This document shows positions 9,033 through 16,723 of a stretch of DNA of 64,000 nt, piece after piece. The DNA lies in the NCBI GenBank assembly GCA_963824475.1, contig CAWGPR010000003.1, positions 682,001 through 746,000 of the forward strand. Reading direction: 5' to 3'. The notes below the pieces were generated by a model, which saw only the letters and a list, made by a program, of their open reading frames with translations, did not search any database and was not told where the DNA came from. How positions within the stretch are numbered: position 1 is the first letter of the stretch; each line of letters starts with the position of its first letter. The stretch is from Roseiarcus sp963824475. GTDB taxonomy: Bacteria; Pseudomonadota; Alphaproteobacteria; Rhizobiales; Beijerinckiaceae. The translations under genes were made by a program, and so were the position numbers.

Positions 9033-10073
9033 TCAAGCCGCGCAGGCCAGGAATCCGTTGCGGATATCCTCTTCCATAAGGTCCCGGCCGATGAACACGA
9101 CCTTCAACTCCCGCTTCTCGTCGGGCCTCCACTCGCGCTGCGAATCGCCGTCGAGCATCATGTGCACGCCCTGGAACACGAAGCGCTTGGGGTCGCCCTT
9201 CATCGCGACAATGCCCTTGCAACGCAGGATATTCAGGCCCTGCTCCTGGGTGACGCGGTTGATCCAGGGCATGAACTTGGCCGGATCAACATCGCCCTCG
9301 AGCCGCACCGCCACCGACTGCATGTCCTCATCGTGATAGTGCTTAAGACCATGATGATGGTGGCCGCCGTCGTGGCCATGATCGTGGTCGTGGTCATGAT
9401 CCTCGGCCACGAGGAAGTCGGGCTCGATGTCGAGGATACGGTCGAGATCGAAGGCGCGGCGCTCGAGCACGTCGTCAAGCGCGACGTCGCATTTCTTCGC
9501 CCGATGCAGCGACGCGTAAGGGTTGATGGCGCGGATGCGCGCCTCGACCTCGCGCAATTCCGCCGGGCTCACGAGGTCGGTCTTGTTGATGATGATGACG
9601 TCGGCGAAGGCGATCTGGTTCTTGGCCTCGGGCGCGTCGCGCAGCCGCTGGGCGAGCCATTTGGCGTCGGCGACCGTCACCACCGCATCGAGCCGCGCCG
9701 CCTCGCGCACGTCCTCGTCGACAAAGAAGGTCTGCGCCACCGGCGCAGGATCGGCGAGCCCGGTCGTTTCGACGATGATGGCGTCGAACCGGCCCTTTCG
9801 CTTCATCAGTCCCTCGATGATGCGAATGAGATCGCCACGCACCGTGCAGCAGATGCAACCGTTGTTCATCTCGAACACTTCTTCGTCAGCGCCGATGACG
9901 AGTTCGTTGTCGATGCCGATCTCGCCGAACTCGTTGACCACGACTGCGTAGCGCTTGCCGTGGGGCTCGCTCAAAATCCGGTTGAGCAGCGTCGTTTTGC
10001 CGGCGCCCAGATAACCGGTGAGGACGGTGACGGGAATTTTCTCCGGCTCGTGGCTCATGGTCACGCGCTTCAT
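9033..10073 (-). CDS. CobW/COG0523-family GTPase, probable zinc metallochaperone
   Basis: G3E-family GTPase of about 345 residues. It has the P-loop GYLGAGKTTLLN, the metal-binding CxCC motif within NNGCICCTVR, NKTD for guanine recognition, and a histidine-rich stretch (DHDHDHDHGHD...HHHH) around residues 225-245 that should bind zinc or a similar metal. The C-terminal CobW_C domain is complete. Three in-frame starts are close together: ATG 10073, GTG 10064 and ATG 10058. GAGGAG directly abuts the first, so the GTG or the second ATG (MSHEPEK) may be the true start. Zur-regulated proteins of this family help cells during zinc shortage; no Zur box was identified here. Confidence 0.88.
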   Translation of the reverse strand: MKRVTMSHEPEKIPVTVLTGYLGAGKTTLLNRILSEPHGKRYAVVVNEFGEIGIDNELVIGADEEVFEMNNGCICCTVRGDLIRIIEGLMKRKGRFDAIIVETTGLADPAPVAQTFFVDEDVREAARLDAVVTVADAKWLAQRLRDAPEAKNQIAFADVIIINKTDLVSPAELREVEARIRAINPYASLHRAKKCDVALDDVLERRAFDLDRILDIEPDFLVAEDHDHDHDHGHDGGHHHHGLKHYHDEDMQSVAVRLEGDVDPAKFMPWINRVTQEQGLNILRCKGIVAMKGDPKRFVFQGVHMMLDGDSQREWRPDEKRELKVVFIGRDLMEEDIRNGFLACAA

Positions 10074-10160
10074 CTCCTCGATGAGAAAGGGATCGGTGCA
10101 TCATATAGGACCGGGCGGCGCCCCTGGGTAGGGGCGGCCCGGAGCGAAGAACCCTCGCCG

Positions 10161-10550
10161 CTACCAGGAGCCCGAGCCGAAACCGAAGCTGCCGCCAATA
10201 TAGGGGCCCGTCCATCGCCACGTTGGGGGCGTGACATAGGTCGGCTGCACATTGACGAACGGCGGCGGCAGTTCGTCGCCAGGCAAGGTCGCGGGCGGAG
10301 GTCCGAGGACGACGGTTTCCTCCGGGATATAGCCAAATATGCCGCGCCAGGAGGCGTGGCACCAGCCGCGGGCGCATTTCAGCAACTCGATTTCGGCGCT
10401 TTGGGGGATGCGCTGCACGACGCCGGCCTTGCCGCTAGGACCGGCCCGCATCGCAACCGGCGCGCCGGTCATCGCCAGTTCCGCCATCGCTGGCGCGACA
10501 AGGGCGATGGAAACGCCAAGCCCAAGACAGAGACGCACAATCGTCCTCAT
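10161..10550 (-). CDS. Small exported SH3-domain protein
   Basis: A 129-residue protein with a signal peptide (MRTIVRLCLGLGVSIALVAP, probable cleavage after AMA) followed by a bacterial SH3-like domain: MRAGPSGKAGVVQRIPQSAEIELLKC and GWCHASWRGIFGYIPEE. Proteins of this size and layout are common in Hyphomicrobiales and are thought to bind cell-wall or protein ligands in the periplasm. The C-terminal tail is rich in Pro, Trp and Gly. Its ATG overlaps the stop of the upstream gene (ATGA), implying translational coupling. Confidence 0.8.
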   Translation of the reverse strand: MRTIVRLCLGLGVSIALVAPAMAELAMTGAPVAMRAGPSGKAGVVQRIPQSAEIELLKCARGWCHASWRGIFGYIPEETVVLGPPPATLPGDELPPPFVNVQPTYVTPPTWRWTGPYIGGSFGFGSGSW

Positions 10551-11080
10551 ATTTTCGTCGCCCGCCATGTTGGGCCTTTCGGACCGAAGGCCGGTTCGAT
10601 GCGGAAGTTGTCGTCGGCTGTCATTTTGCCGAGCGGCAGGGGCTCGTCGGGCATGACGAGCGTCGCTTGATCGCCAACGAACATGATGACGTGACGCTTC
10701 TGTTCGAGCAGCGCTTTCGCCATCGCACGCAGGGCGTCGAAGTAGGGCGCTCTTCGCCATGCGGCCGGCGAACCGGGGTCGACCTGGCCGTAGATGAATC
10801 CGTTCGTCGGATAGATGGACAGCACGAACCGCGCCCGATCGGGCTTCCACTCCGGGGCCATGGCCCCATCCGTCATCCACAAACAGAAGAAGCGCCGGCA
10901 CTGATCGGGCGGAGCGTCGTGGATCGCGCAGCCCTTCCCCGGAGCGCAGTGCTTGCACCATGCGCCGGGCGGCTTGGCAAGCTCGGGCAGCGCGTAGACC
11001 TTGCAACAGAGCGTGCAGGCGCCGCATTCGCGTCCCGGCGCGGCCGTGTAGGATGTAAGGAGCATGGCGGTGGAGGACAT
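10547..11080 (-). CDS. YkgJ-family cysteine-cluster protein
   Basis: About 177 residues with cysteine clusters typical of the YkgJ/Fe-S-type family: CGACTLCCKVY, CKHC, GKGCAIH and CRRFFC. These are thought to bind zinc or an Fe-S cluster; the biochemical role is unknown. The start is placed at 11080 (MSSTAM); ATG 11065 is an alternative, and neither has a strong ribosome-binding site. The frame is open further upstream, but that part does not resemble the family. The stop overlaps the start of the SH3 protein by ATGA. Confidence 0.78.
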   Translation of the reverse strand: MSSTAMLLTSYTAAPGRECGACTLCCKVYALPELAKPPGAWCKHCAPGKGCAIHDAPPDQCRRFFCLWMTDGAMAPEWKPDRARFVLSIYPTNGFIYGQVDPGSPAAWRRAPYFDALRAMAKALLEQKRHVIMFVGDQATLVMPDEPLPLGKMTADDNFRIEPAFGPKGPTWRATKI

Positions 11081-11258
11081 TGCGCGCGTCGCCCGGCCGA
11101 GTTTGATGCGCCGGACCGCTATCCCGACCGGCTCAAGCTGGCAAGTTCCGCCGCCGCCGTCAGCGCGAACCAATACGCGTCCCGGCACCGCCCGTCGAAG
11201 AATGGCGCAGGGAGGAATGCGAAGCCAACGATACTCCGCCGAATAACGAAAGCCGTGT

Positions 11259-12068
11259 CTATGCGTTGGTTGCCGATGGAACCATAACGTGAAATCTTTG
11301 ACGTTGCTTTTTCTTGCTAACGACGGCAATCGAATCGAAGAATTGAATGCTCTCTATGTCTGACATGGATCGATCATTGTTCAATCCCTTCTCGAAATAG
11401 TGTTCGTGAATCGTATCGATTTTATCTTTCAAGAACTCAACGGCAGTCCCTTGTCTCTTAAGCCCTCCTTCAAACCCAGGCCAGTACGCAGTGTGCATGT
11501 CCTCGATTATGTAAAGCCCTCCTTCGCTGAGAAGAGGAAACAGCACCTCGAAGCTGGCGCGCTGATGGCTGGCGACGTGCGAACCATCGTCGAGCACAAC
11601 GTCTATTCCGCCCATCTCGGTGACGACGCTGCGAAGAAATTGAGGGTCGTCTTGAGAGCCGATGCGAACGTTTGCGAATTCGCCATCATGGGCAGCGCAG
11701 GTGGGATCGATATCGATGCCGAATATCACAGCCTCACGGCCAAGGAACTTTCGCCAGAGACCAAGCGATCCGCCCTTGGACACGCCGATCTCAAGCATCT
11801 TTACCTTCGATCCGACATATGGCGCAAGAATTTTATCGTATATCGCAAAGTAGTGGAGCCATTTGTGAATGATGGGACCCTTGTTGGCGAAAAAGACTTC
11901 TGCACAAGGCCCGCGGTAGATCGCCCTGAACTCGTCGCTGGGCTGCGCGGCAAAGCTGGCGAAGGGCGGAATGGGTGAAAGGGCGGGGAGGGGAAGGCGT
12001 CGGCCAAGATAGAATTCGACCCGTCTGCGGAGGTAACCAAGCGAACGAACGAAAGTATAATTGCTCAT
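11259..12068 (-). CDS. Class I SAM-dependent methyltransferase, CmcI/TylF-like
   Basis: A 269-residue protein. The SAM-binding motif I is MLEIGVSKGGSLGLW, followed by the acidic strand FGIDIDP and the metal-binding-like DDGSHVASHQ, then GGLYIIEDMHTAYW. This is the pattern of O-methyltransferases related to CmcI and macrocin/rhamnosyl O-methyltransferases, which act on sugars or phenols. The start ATG at 12066-12068 has an AGAGGA ribosome-binding site. No glycan gene cluster adjoins it, so the substrate is unknown. Base composition is somewhat less GC-rich than its neighbours, which may mean horizontal acquisition. Confidence 0.82.
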   Translation of the reverse strand: MSNYTFVRSLGYLRRRVEFYLGRRLPLPALSPIPPFASFAAQPSDEFRAIYRGPCAEVFFANKGPIIHKWLHYFAIYDKILAPYVGSKVKMLEIGVSKGGSLGLWRKFLGREAVIFGIDIDPTCAAHDGEFANVRIGSQDDPQFLRSVVTEMGGIDVVLDDGSHVASHQRASFEVLFPLLSEGGLYIIEDMHTAYWPGFEGGLKRQGTAVEFLKDKIDTIHEHYFEKGLNNDRSMSDIESIQFFDSIAVVSKKKQRQRFHVMVPSATNA

Positions 12069-12280
12069 TATTTCCTCTGAGAGGCTGTTGAAGCCTGCCG
12101 CGGAGTAAAGAGTGCCAGAAGGAGGGGCGTACCGAAAAATGCGAAGCACCAATAGGTAGGACATTCGCAAGGCGGCCGCCGGTTCGGCGGACTAGCTACT
12201 TTATTCCGGCGGTCGCGACAAGCATCACCTCGGACGCCCGCCATTCGTTGCTTGGCTGGGGTTGCGGCGGCGACCGGCCG

Positions 12281-12694
12281 TCAACCGCGTTCCGTCGCCG
12301 AAAAAAGGTATTCCACATCGTCGAACGAATCGACCGGGAAAACGTAAAAGAGGCGCAATGTCTCGTTTCCCGTCTGGCGGATTCCGTGTTCGGCCATGCC
12401 AGGAATGAACACCGCGCTACCGGCCTTTACCGGGATTTCGCGGCCGTCGAGGCTCATCAAGCCGGCGCCGGCGAAGACGTAATAGATTTCCGCCGGCGCG
12501 TGCCGGTGCAAACCCAGCCACTCCCCGGGCCGAAACTCGGCCACGCCGCAGGTCATGTCCTCCGATGGGGTCGCTCCTTTGGAAAACAGGGTCCGCCAGC
12601 GAAGCCGGCCGCGCACCGGATCGTCCCACCCGTCCGGCCGCGCGTCCGCCTCGTCGAGCGCGAACGGCTCGCCTCGATTCGAAATTGGGTTCAT
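12281..12694 (-). CDS. Small cupin-domain protein
   Basis: A 137-residue single cupin. Motif 1 fits exactly (GEWLGLHRHAPAEIYYVFAG, with two His and one Glu as metal ligands), and motif 2 is GSAVFIPGMAEHGIRQ with the fourth ligand His. It resembles cupins annotated as DMSP-lyase-like or as sugar-isomerase-like, so enzymatic activity cannot be assigned. It stands alone between a methyltransferase and a gene remnant. Confidence 0.8.
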   Translation of the reverse strand: MNPISNRGEPFALDEADARPDGWDDPVRGRLRWRTLFSKGATPSEDMTCGVAEFRPGEWLGLHRHAPAEIYYVFAGAGLMSLDGREIPVKAGSAVFIPGMAEHGIRQTGNETLRLFYVFPVDSFDDVEYLFSATERG

Positions 12695-12948
12695 CCGCCC
12701 CTCCCAAATTCACGCAACCGCCAGAACCACTCCGCGTCAGGCGGAGCCCACGCCGCGCCGCTCTGGCGCTGAGACCGCGAACTTCCCGCCGCAAGTCACC
12801 ACGAGCGCCCGAGGCGATCCAGGGCGTTGATGAGGATTCCGTCAATAGGCGGCGCGACCATTTACCGGTTTAACTCGCCCCTGGCGTGGTCTTTCGCCGA
12901 GCCGTGGAATGGCGCGGCTTGTGACCTCGCCTCGATTTCAGTCGGCTC

Positions 12949-13300
12949 TCAAACCTTGTCGAGTTTCGCGCGCACCGCGAACCGCAAGCTGCCGCCGGAG
13001 CTTTCCGGGACGATCTCATCGACGTCGAGCGCCCTGGACCAACCGGCGGCATCCGGTCGAAGACAAAGCTCGCGACCAGCCGGCGCGTTCCCCTTCGCGT
13101 GGGCGAGCGCGGTCAGCGCCACCGAGCGGCTGCCGCCGATGAGGAGCAACGGATCGCCGTTGGAAAGCGGCTGGATCAATGCGGATTGTTCGAGCTTCGC
13201 GCCGGCGGCGCCAGAATCAAACACCGGCTCGATCGAGGCGCGAAACGAGACGCCGGCGTCGTCCTTCCAGACGCGCTCGATCTTTTCTTGCTTTGCATAT
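12949..13300 (-). pseudogene. C-terminal remnant of an unrecognised gene
   Basis: An open frame with protein-like composition and alphaproteobacterial codon use runs from a stop at 13301 to a TAG at 12949 and would end RFAVRAKLDKV. There is no plausible start with a ribosome-binding site; the first possible one is GTG 13224, which would remove the upstream part that still looks coding. I read it as the 3' end of a decayed gene. I do not recognise the family. Confidence 0.35.
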
Positions 13301-13480
13301 TACCCTACAACCCGAGGAACCCACCATCAAGCAATTGCGACAGCTGCAGGGTTGAGACATCGTCGAGGGAGGAACAATCGTTGCGCCAAATCGTCCGCAA
13401 CTGGCGGGCCCAGAAGCTGACCTTGCATCCGAACTCCCAATGACGAGACGCGATGCGCGCCGACGCGCGTTCCGGCGGAC

Positions 13481-14464
13481 ATGCTGAACGGCCTCGCCTT
13501 TCCGTCCTGCGACGGTCTGACGATTGGCTTCGCGCATGTCGCCTATCGCGCAGCGGAGGAATTCGCCGCGCGGCGAACCGGCGCCGCGCACTTCGAGGTG
13601 CGCACGCTGGAAGAGCTGGAGCGCCGGGCGCGTGAAGCCGACGTGCTCGTCGTATCGGGCCTGTGGCGCAACGCGCTCATAACAAGCGCGCCGAAGCTGC
13701 GCTTCGTGCAATCCTTCAGCGCCGGCACGGATCAGTTTGACAAGGCGCTGTTCATGAAGCGCGGCGTCCGGCTGGCCAGCGCCCAGGGCGCCAACGAACG
13801 CGCGGTGGCGGAACACGCCATCGGGCTCATTCTCGCGCTTACGCGTCAGCTTCATCTGGCGCGCGACAACCAGCGGGCGCGGCGCTGGCGCGGCATGATC
13901 GGCGATCGCGCGCTGCGCGAGCAGGAGCTCAGCGGCAAGACGCTGGCAATCGTCGGCCTCGGCCGCATCGGCATGCGCCTCGCTGCATTGGCGTGCGGCT
14001 TCGACATGCGTGTGATTGGCGTGCGCCGCACCGCGAGACCGGAGCTCGAGGTCGCTGACGACGTCGTCGGCCAAGCCGACCTCGCCGAAGCGCTCGCGCG
14101 GGCCGATGTCGTGGCGCTGACCTGTCCTTTGACGCCAGAAACTGAAGGCCTGATCGGTCCAGCCGCGCTGGCGGCGCTGAAGCCGGGGGCGTTGTTGATC
14201 AATGTGGCGCGCGGGAAGGTGGTCGACGAGGCGGCGCTGCTCGCCGCGCTCGCCGACGGACGGGTGCGCGCAGCGGCGCTCGATTGCTTCCACGAGGAGC
14301 CGCTGCCGGTCGACTCCCCTTTCTGGGCGCTGCCGAACGTGCTGATTACGCCGCATACCGCGGGCGAAACCGAACGCTACGAACAGAACATCGTTGACAT
14401 TCTCGTGGACAATATCGAGCGCCTGCTTCGCGGCGAAACCGTATTGCGAAACCAGGTGGTGTGA
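13481..14464 (+). CDS. D-2-hydroxyacid dehydrogenase
   Basis: NAD(P)-dependent oxidoreductase interconverting a D-2-hydroxyacid and a 2-oxoacid. It has 327 residues, the usual family length. It carries the Rossmann motif VGLGRIGMRLA, the catalytic Arg in NVARGKVVDE, a Glu in DCFHEEPLP and the catalytic His in ITPHTAGET. The start ATG at 13481 has only a weak ribosome-binding site (ccggcgg). Downstream, on the same strand, are a transporter ATPase and a TRAP transporter, so it may act on an imported organic acid; this is inference. Confidence 0.88.
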   Translation: MLNGLAFPSCDGLTIGFAHVAYRAAEEFAARRTGAAHFEVRTLEELERRAREADVLVVSGLWRNALITSAPKLRFVQSFSAGTDQFDKALFMKRGVRLASAQGANERAVAEHAIGLILALTRQLHLARDNQRARRWRGMIGDRALREQELSGKTLAIVGLGRIGMRLAALACGFDMRVIGVRRTARPELEVADDVVGQADLAEALARADVVALTCPLTPETEGLIGPAALAALKPGALLINVARGKVVDEAALLAALADGRVRAAALDCFHEEPLPVDSPFWALPNVLITPHTAGETERYEQNIVDILVDNIERLLRGETVLRNQVV

Positions 14465-14529
14465 TGGCCGGCCGCTGTCGCAGTCTGCGCTGCGCGGCAG
14501 GCTACCCAACCGCAAAAGGGTGAACCCGC

Positions 14530-15600
14530 ATGGCCTCGGTCGAAGTTTCCGACGTGCGCAAGAGCTTTGGCAGCTTGGAGATCATTCACGGCGTTTCGAT
14601 TAGCGTCGAGGACGGCGAATTCGTCATTCTGGTTGGGCCGTCGGGATGCGGCAAGTCGACGCTGCTCAGGATGATCGCGGGGCTCGAGTCGATAAGCAGC
14701 GGCGAGCTTCGCATCGACGGGCGCATCGTCAACAACGTGCCGCCCAAGGAGCGCGACATCGCGATGGTGTTCCAGAACTATGCGCTTTATCCGCAAATGA
14801 CGGTCGCGAAAAACATGAGCTTCTCCCTCGAACTCGCGCGTCGGCCGAAGGCCGAGATCGTCGAAAAGGTCAACAAGGCCGCCGATATCCTCGGCCTCAA
14901 ACCCCTGCTCGAGCGCTATCCGCGCCAGTTGTCGGGCGGCCAGCGACAACGGGTCGCCATGGGGAGGGCGATCGTACGCGATCCGGCGGTGTTTCTGTTC
15001 GACGAGCCTTTGTCGAATCTCGACGCGAAGTTGCGCGTGCAGATGCGCGCCGAAATCAAGGCGCTGCAGCAACGGTTGGCGTCCACGACAATCTATGTCA
15101 CGCACGATCAGATCGAGGCGATGACCATGGCCGATAAGATCGTAGTCCTGCACGACGGCGTGGTCGAGCAGATCGGCTCGCCGCTCGAACTTTATGATCG
15201 CCCGGCCAACCTGTTCGTGGCCGGGTTTATCGGCTCGCCGGCGATGAACTTCATCAGGGGGCGTTTCGAAGGCGGCCCGCCGCCAACGCTTCTCACCAGT
15301 TCGGGCGCAAAGGTCCCGCTCGGCGCCGCCCCGCGAGTCGCGGCCGGCTCGGAGATCATCGTGGGCGTGCGGCCGGAACACGTAAGCCTCGGAGGACCGC
15401 GCGCGATGCCCGCGCAAATCATGGTCATCGAACCGACCGGATATGAAACGCAGGTGGTCGCCAACTTTGCCGAGCAGGACATCGTTTGCGTGTTTCGCGA
15501 GCGCTTGAGCGGCCGCCCAGGGGACAACATCGCGCTGACGTTCGAAGGTCCGTTGCACTTCTTTGACGCGCAAACGGGCGAGGCCATCGCCGCCGGCTGA
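14530..15600 (+). CDS. Orphan UgpC/MalK-type ABC transporter ATP-binding protein
   Basis: Complete 356-residue ATPase: Walker A GPSGCGKST near residue 40, the Q-loop, signature LSGGQRQRVAMGRAIVRDP, Walker B FLFDEPLSNLDAKLR, the H-loop TIYVTHDQ, and a C-terminal TOBE domain. No permease or binding-protein genes lie beside it. The nearest ABC permeases are at 247-1954 and already have their own ATPase gene. It may serve a distant importer, or energise several, as MsiK does in actinobacteria. Confidence 0.92.
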   Translation: MASVEVSDVRKSFGSLEIIHGVSISVEDGEFVILVGPSGCGKSTLLRMIAGLESISSGELRIDGRIVNNVPPKERDIAMVFQNYALYPQMTVAKNMSFSLELARRPKAEIVEKVNKAADILGLKPLLERYPRQLSGGQRQRVAMGRAIVRDPAVFLFDEPLSNLDAKLRVQMRAEIKALQQRLASTTIYVTHDQIEAMTMADKIVVLHDGVVEQIGSPLELYDRPANLFVAGFIGSPAMNFIRGRFEGGPPPTLLTSSGAKVPLGAAPRVAAGSEIIVGVRPEHVSLGGPRAMPAQIMVIEPTGYETQVVANFAEQDIVCVFRERLSGRPGDNIALTFEGPLHFFDAQTGEAIAAG

Positions 15601-15712
15601 TCCGAGAACGGCGATAGCCTCGAACGCGCGCAGCCTTGCGACTTGTCAGGTAACCGGATTAACGTGGTGATGCCCGAACGAGGCCAAACAGCGCGGGCGG
15701 GAGGATTTCGCC

Positions 15713-16723
15713 ATGAACGGTTATCGCGTGAACCGCCGGTCCTTGCTCATCGGCATGGCCGCCGCCCCGGCCATCATTCGCGCCGCGCGCGCCGCGCCGA
15801 TGACGTTGCGGCTGTCGTCCTCGTTGCCGAACAATCCGAAGTTCGCCAACGGCCGGGTGTACTACGATAACCTCATCAAGCGCCTTGCGGCCGATGGTCT
15901 CGCCGATCGCATCGAGGTGCAATTCTTCCCCGACAATCAGCTCGGCCAGGAGATTGACGTCGTCAACTCGGTCAGTCTCGGCGTCATCGACCTGATGGTC
16001 ACCGGCACCTCGATCTGGGCGAATGTCGTGCCTCTGATCGGCCTACTCGATCTCGGCTATCTGTTCGAAAGTTTCCCGCAGCAGACCAAGGCCCTCGACG
16101 CCGGCGCGGCCAAGCCGCTGGAGCAGGCGCTGAAGGCCGGCGCCAACGTGCACATCATCGGGTGGGCCTATAATTTCGGTTCGCGCAGCGTGCTGTGCAA
16201 ATCCTCTATCAACACGCCCGCGGATCTGGCTGGGAAACGAATCCGGACGCTGCCCAACAAGATCATCACCGAATGCTTAAGGCTCATGGGCGCGGCCGCC
16301 ACGCCATTGGCGTTCGGCGAGGTTTATACCGCCCTCCAAGCGGGCGTCCTGGACGGTTTGGAACATGACCCGCCCACGATTGTCGCCAGCAAGTTCTACG
16401 AAACGGCCAAATTCTATTCGCTGACCCAGCACAATTTTTCCGCCCTCGGCGTGTTCTGCAGCGGGCTCACGCTCAATCGGATGGAGGCGCCGCTGCGCGA
16501 CCAATTCCTGAAGGCGGCGGCGGAAGCGGCGATCGACACCAGGGCGCGCGGGCTCGAGGCGGAAAAGGAGGCGATGGAGACCTTGAAGCAAAAAGGCGTC
16601 GAGATCATCGCTTGTGATCGTGAGCCGTTCCGGAAGCTGGTGCTGCCGCAGACCGACGAATTCATCAAGACGCATCCGGAGGCGAAGCCGATCATCGACA
16701 TTGTCCGCAGCACCAAGGCGTGA
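15713..16723 (+). CDS. TRAP transporter substrate-binding protein, DctP family
   Basis: Periplasmic ligand-binding subunit of a secondary TRAP importer, 336 residues. The N-terminus has a twin-arginine-like motif (VNRRSLLIGMAAA) before the hydrophobic segment, cleaved probably after ARA. The DctP core is clear, including FFPDNQLGQEIDVV, and AGKRIRTLPN, whose Arg forms a salt bridge with the ligand carboxylate in this family. The ligand is therefore probably an organic acid. The gene overlaps the membrane-subunit gene by GTGA. Confidence 0.9.
   Translation: MNGYRVNRRSLLIGMAAAPAIIRAARAAPMTLRLSSSLPNNPKFANGRVYYDNLIKRLAADGLADRIEVQFFPDNQLGQEIDVVNSVSLGVIDLMVTGTSIWANVVPLIGLLDLGYLFESFPQQTKALDAGAAKPLEQALKAGANVHIIGWAYNFGSRSVLCKSSINTPADLAGKRIRTLPNKIITECLRLMGAAATPLAFGEVYTALQAGVLDGLEHDPPTIVASKFYETAKFYSLTQHNFSALGVFCSGLTLNRMEAPLRDQFLKAAAEAAIDTRARGLEAEKEAMETLKQKGVEIIACDREPFRKLVLPQTDEFIKTHPEAKPIIDIVRSTKA

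Noticed and set aside
7914..10670. Very long plus-strand open frame (918 codons) over the WD40 and GTPase genes
   Set aside because: It is antisense to two well-recognised genes, is Arg/His-rich without domains, and results from high GC.
13217..14515. 432-codon minus-strand open frame
   Set aside because: Shadow of the D-2-hydroxyacid dehydrogenase, whose motifs are complete on the plus strand.
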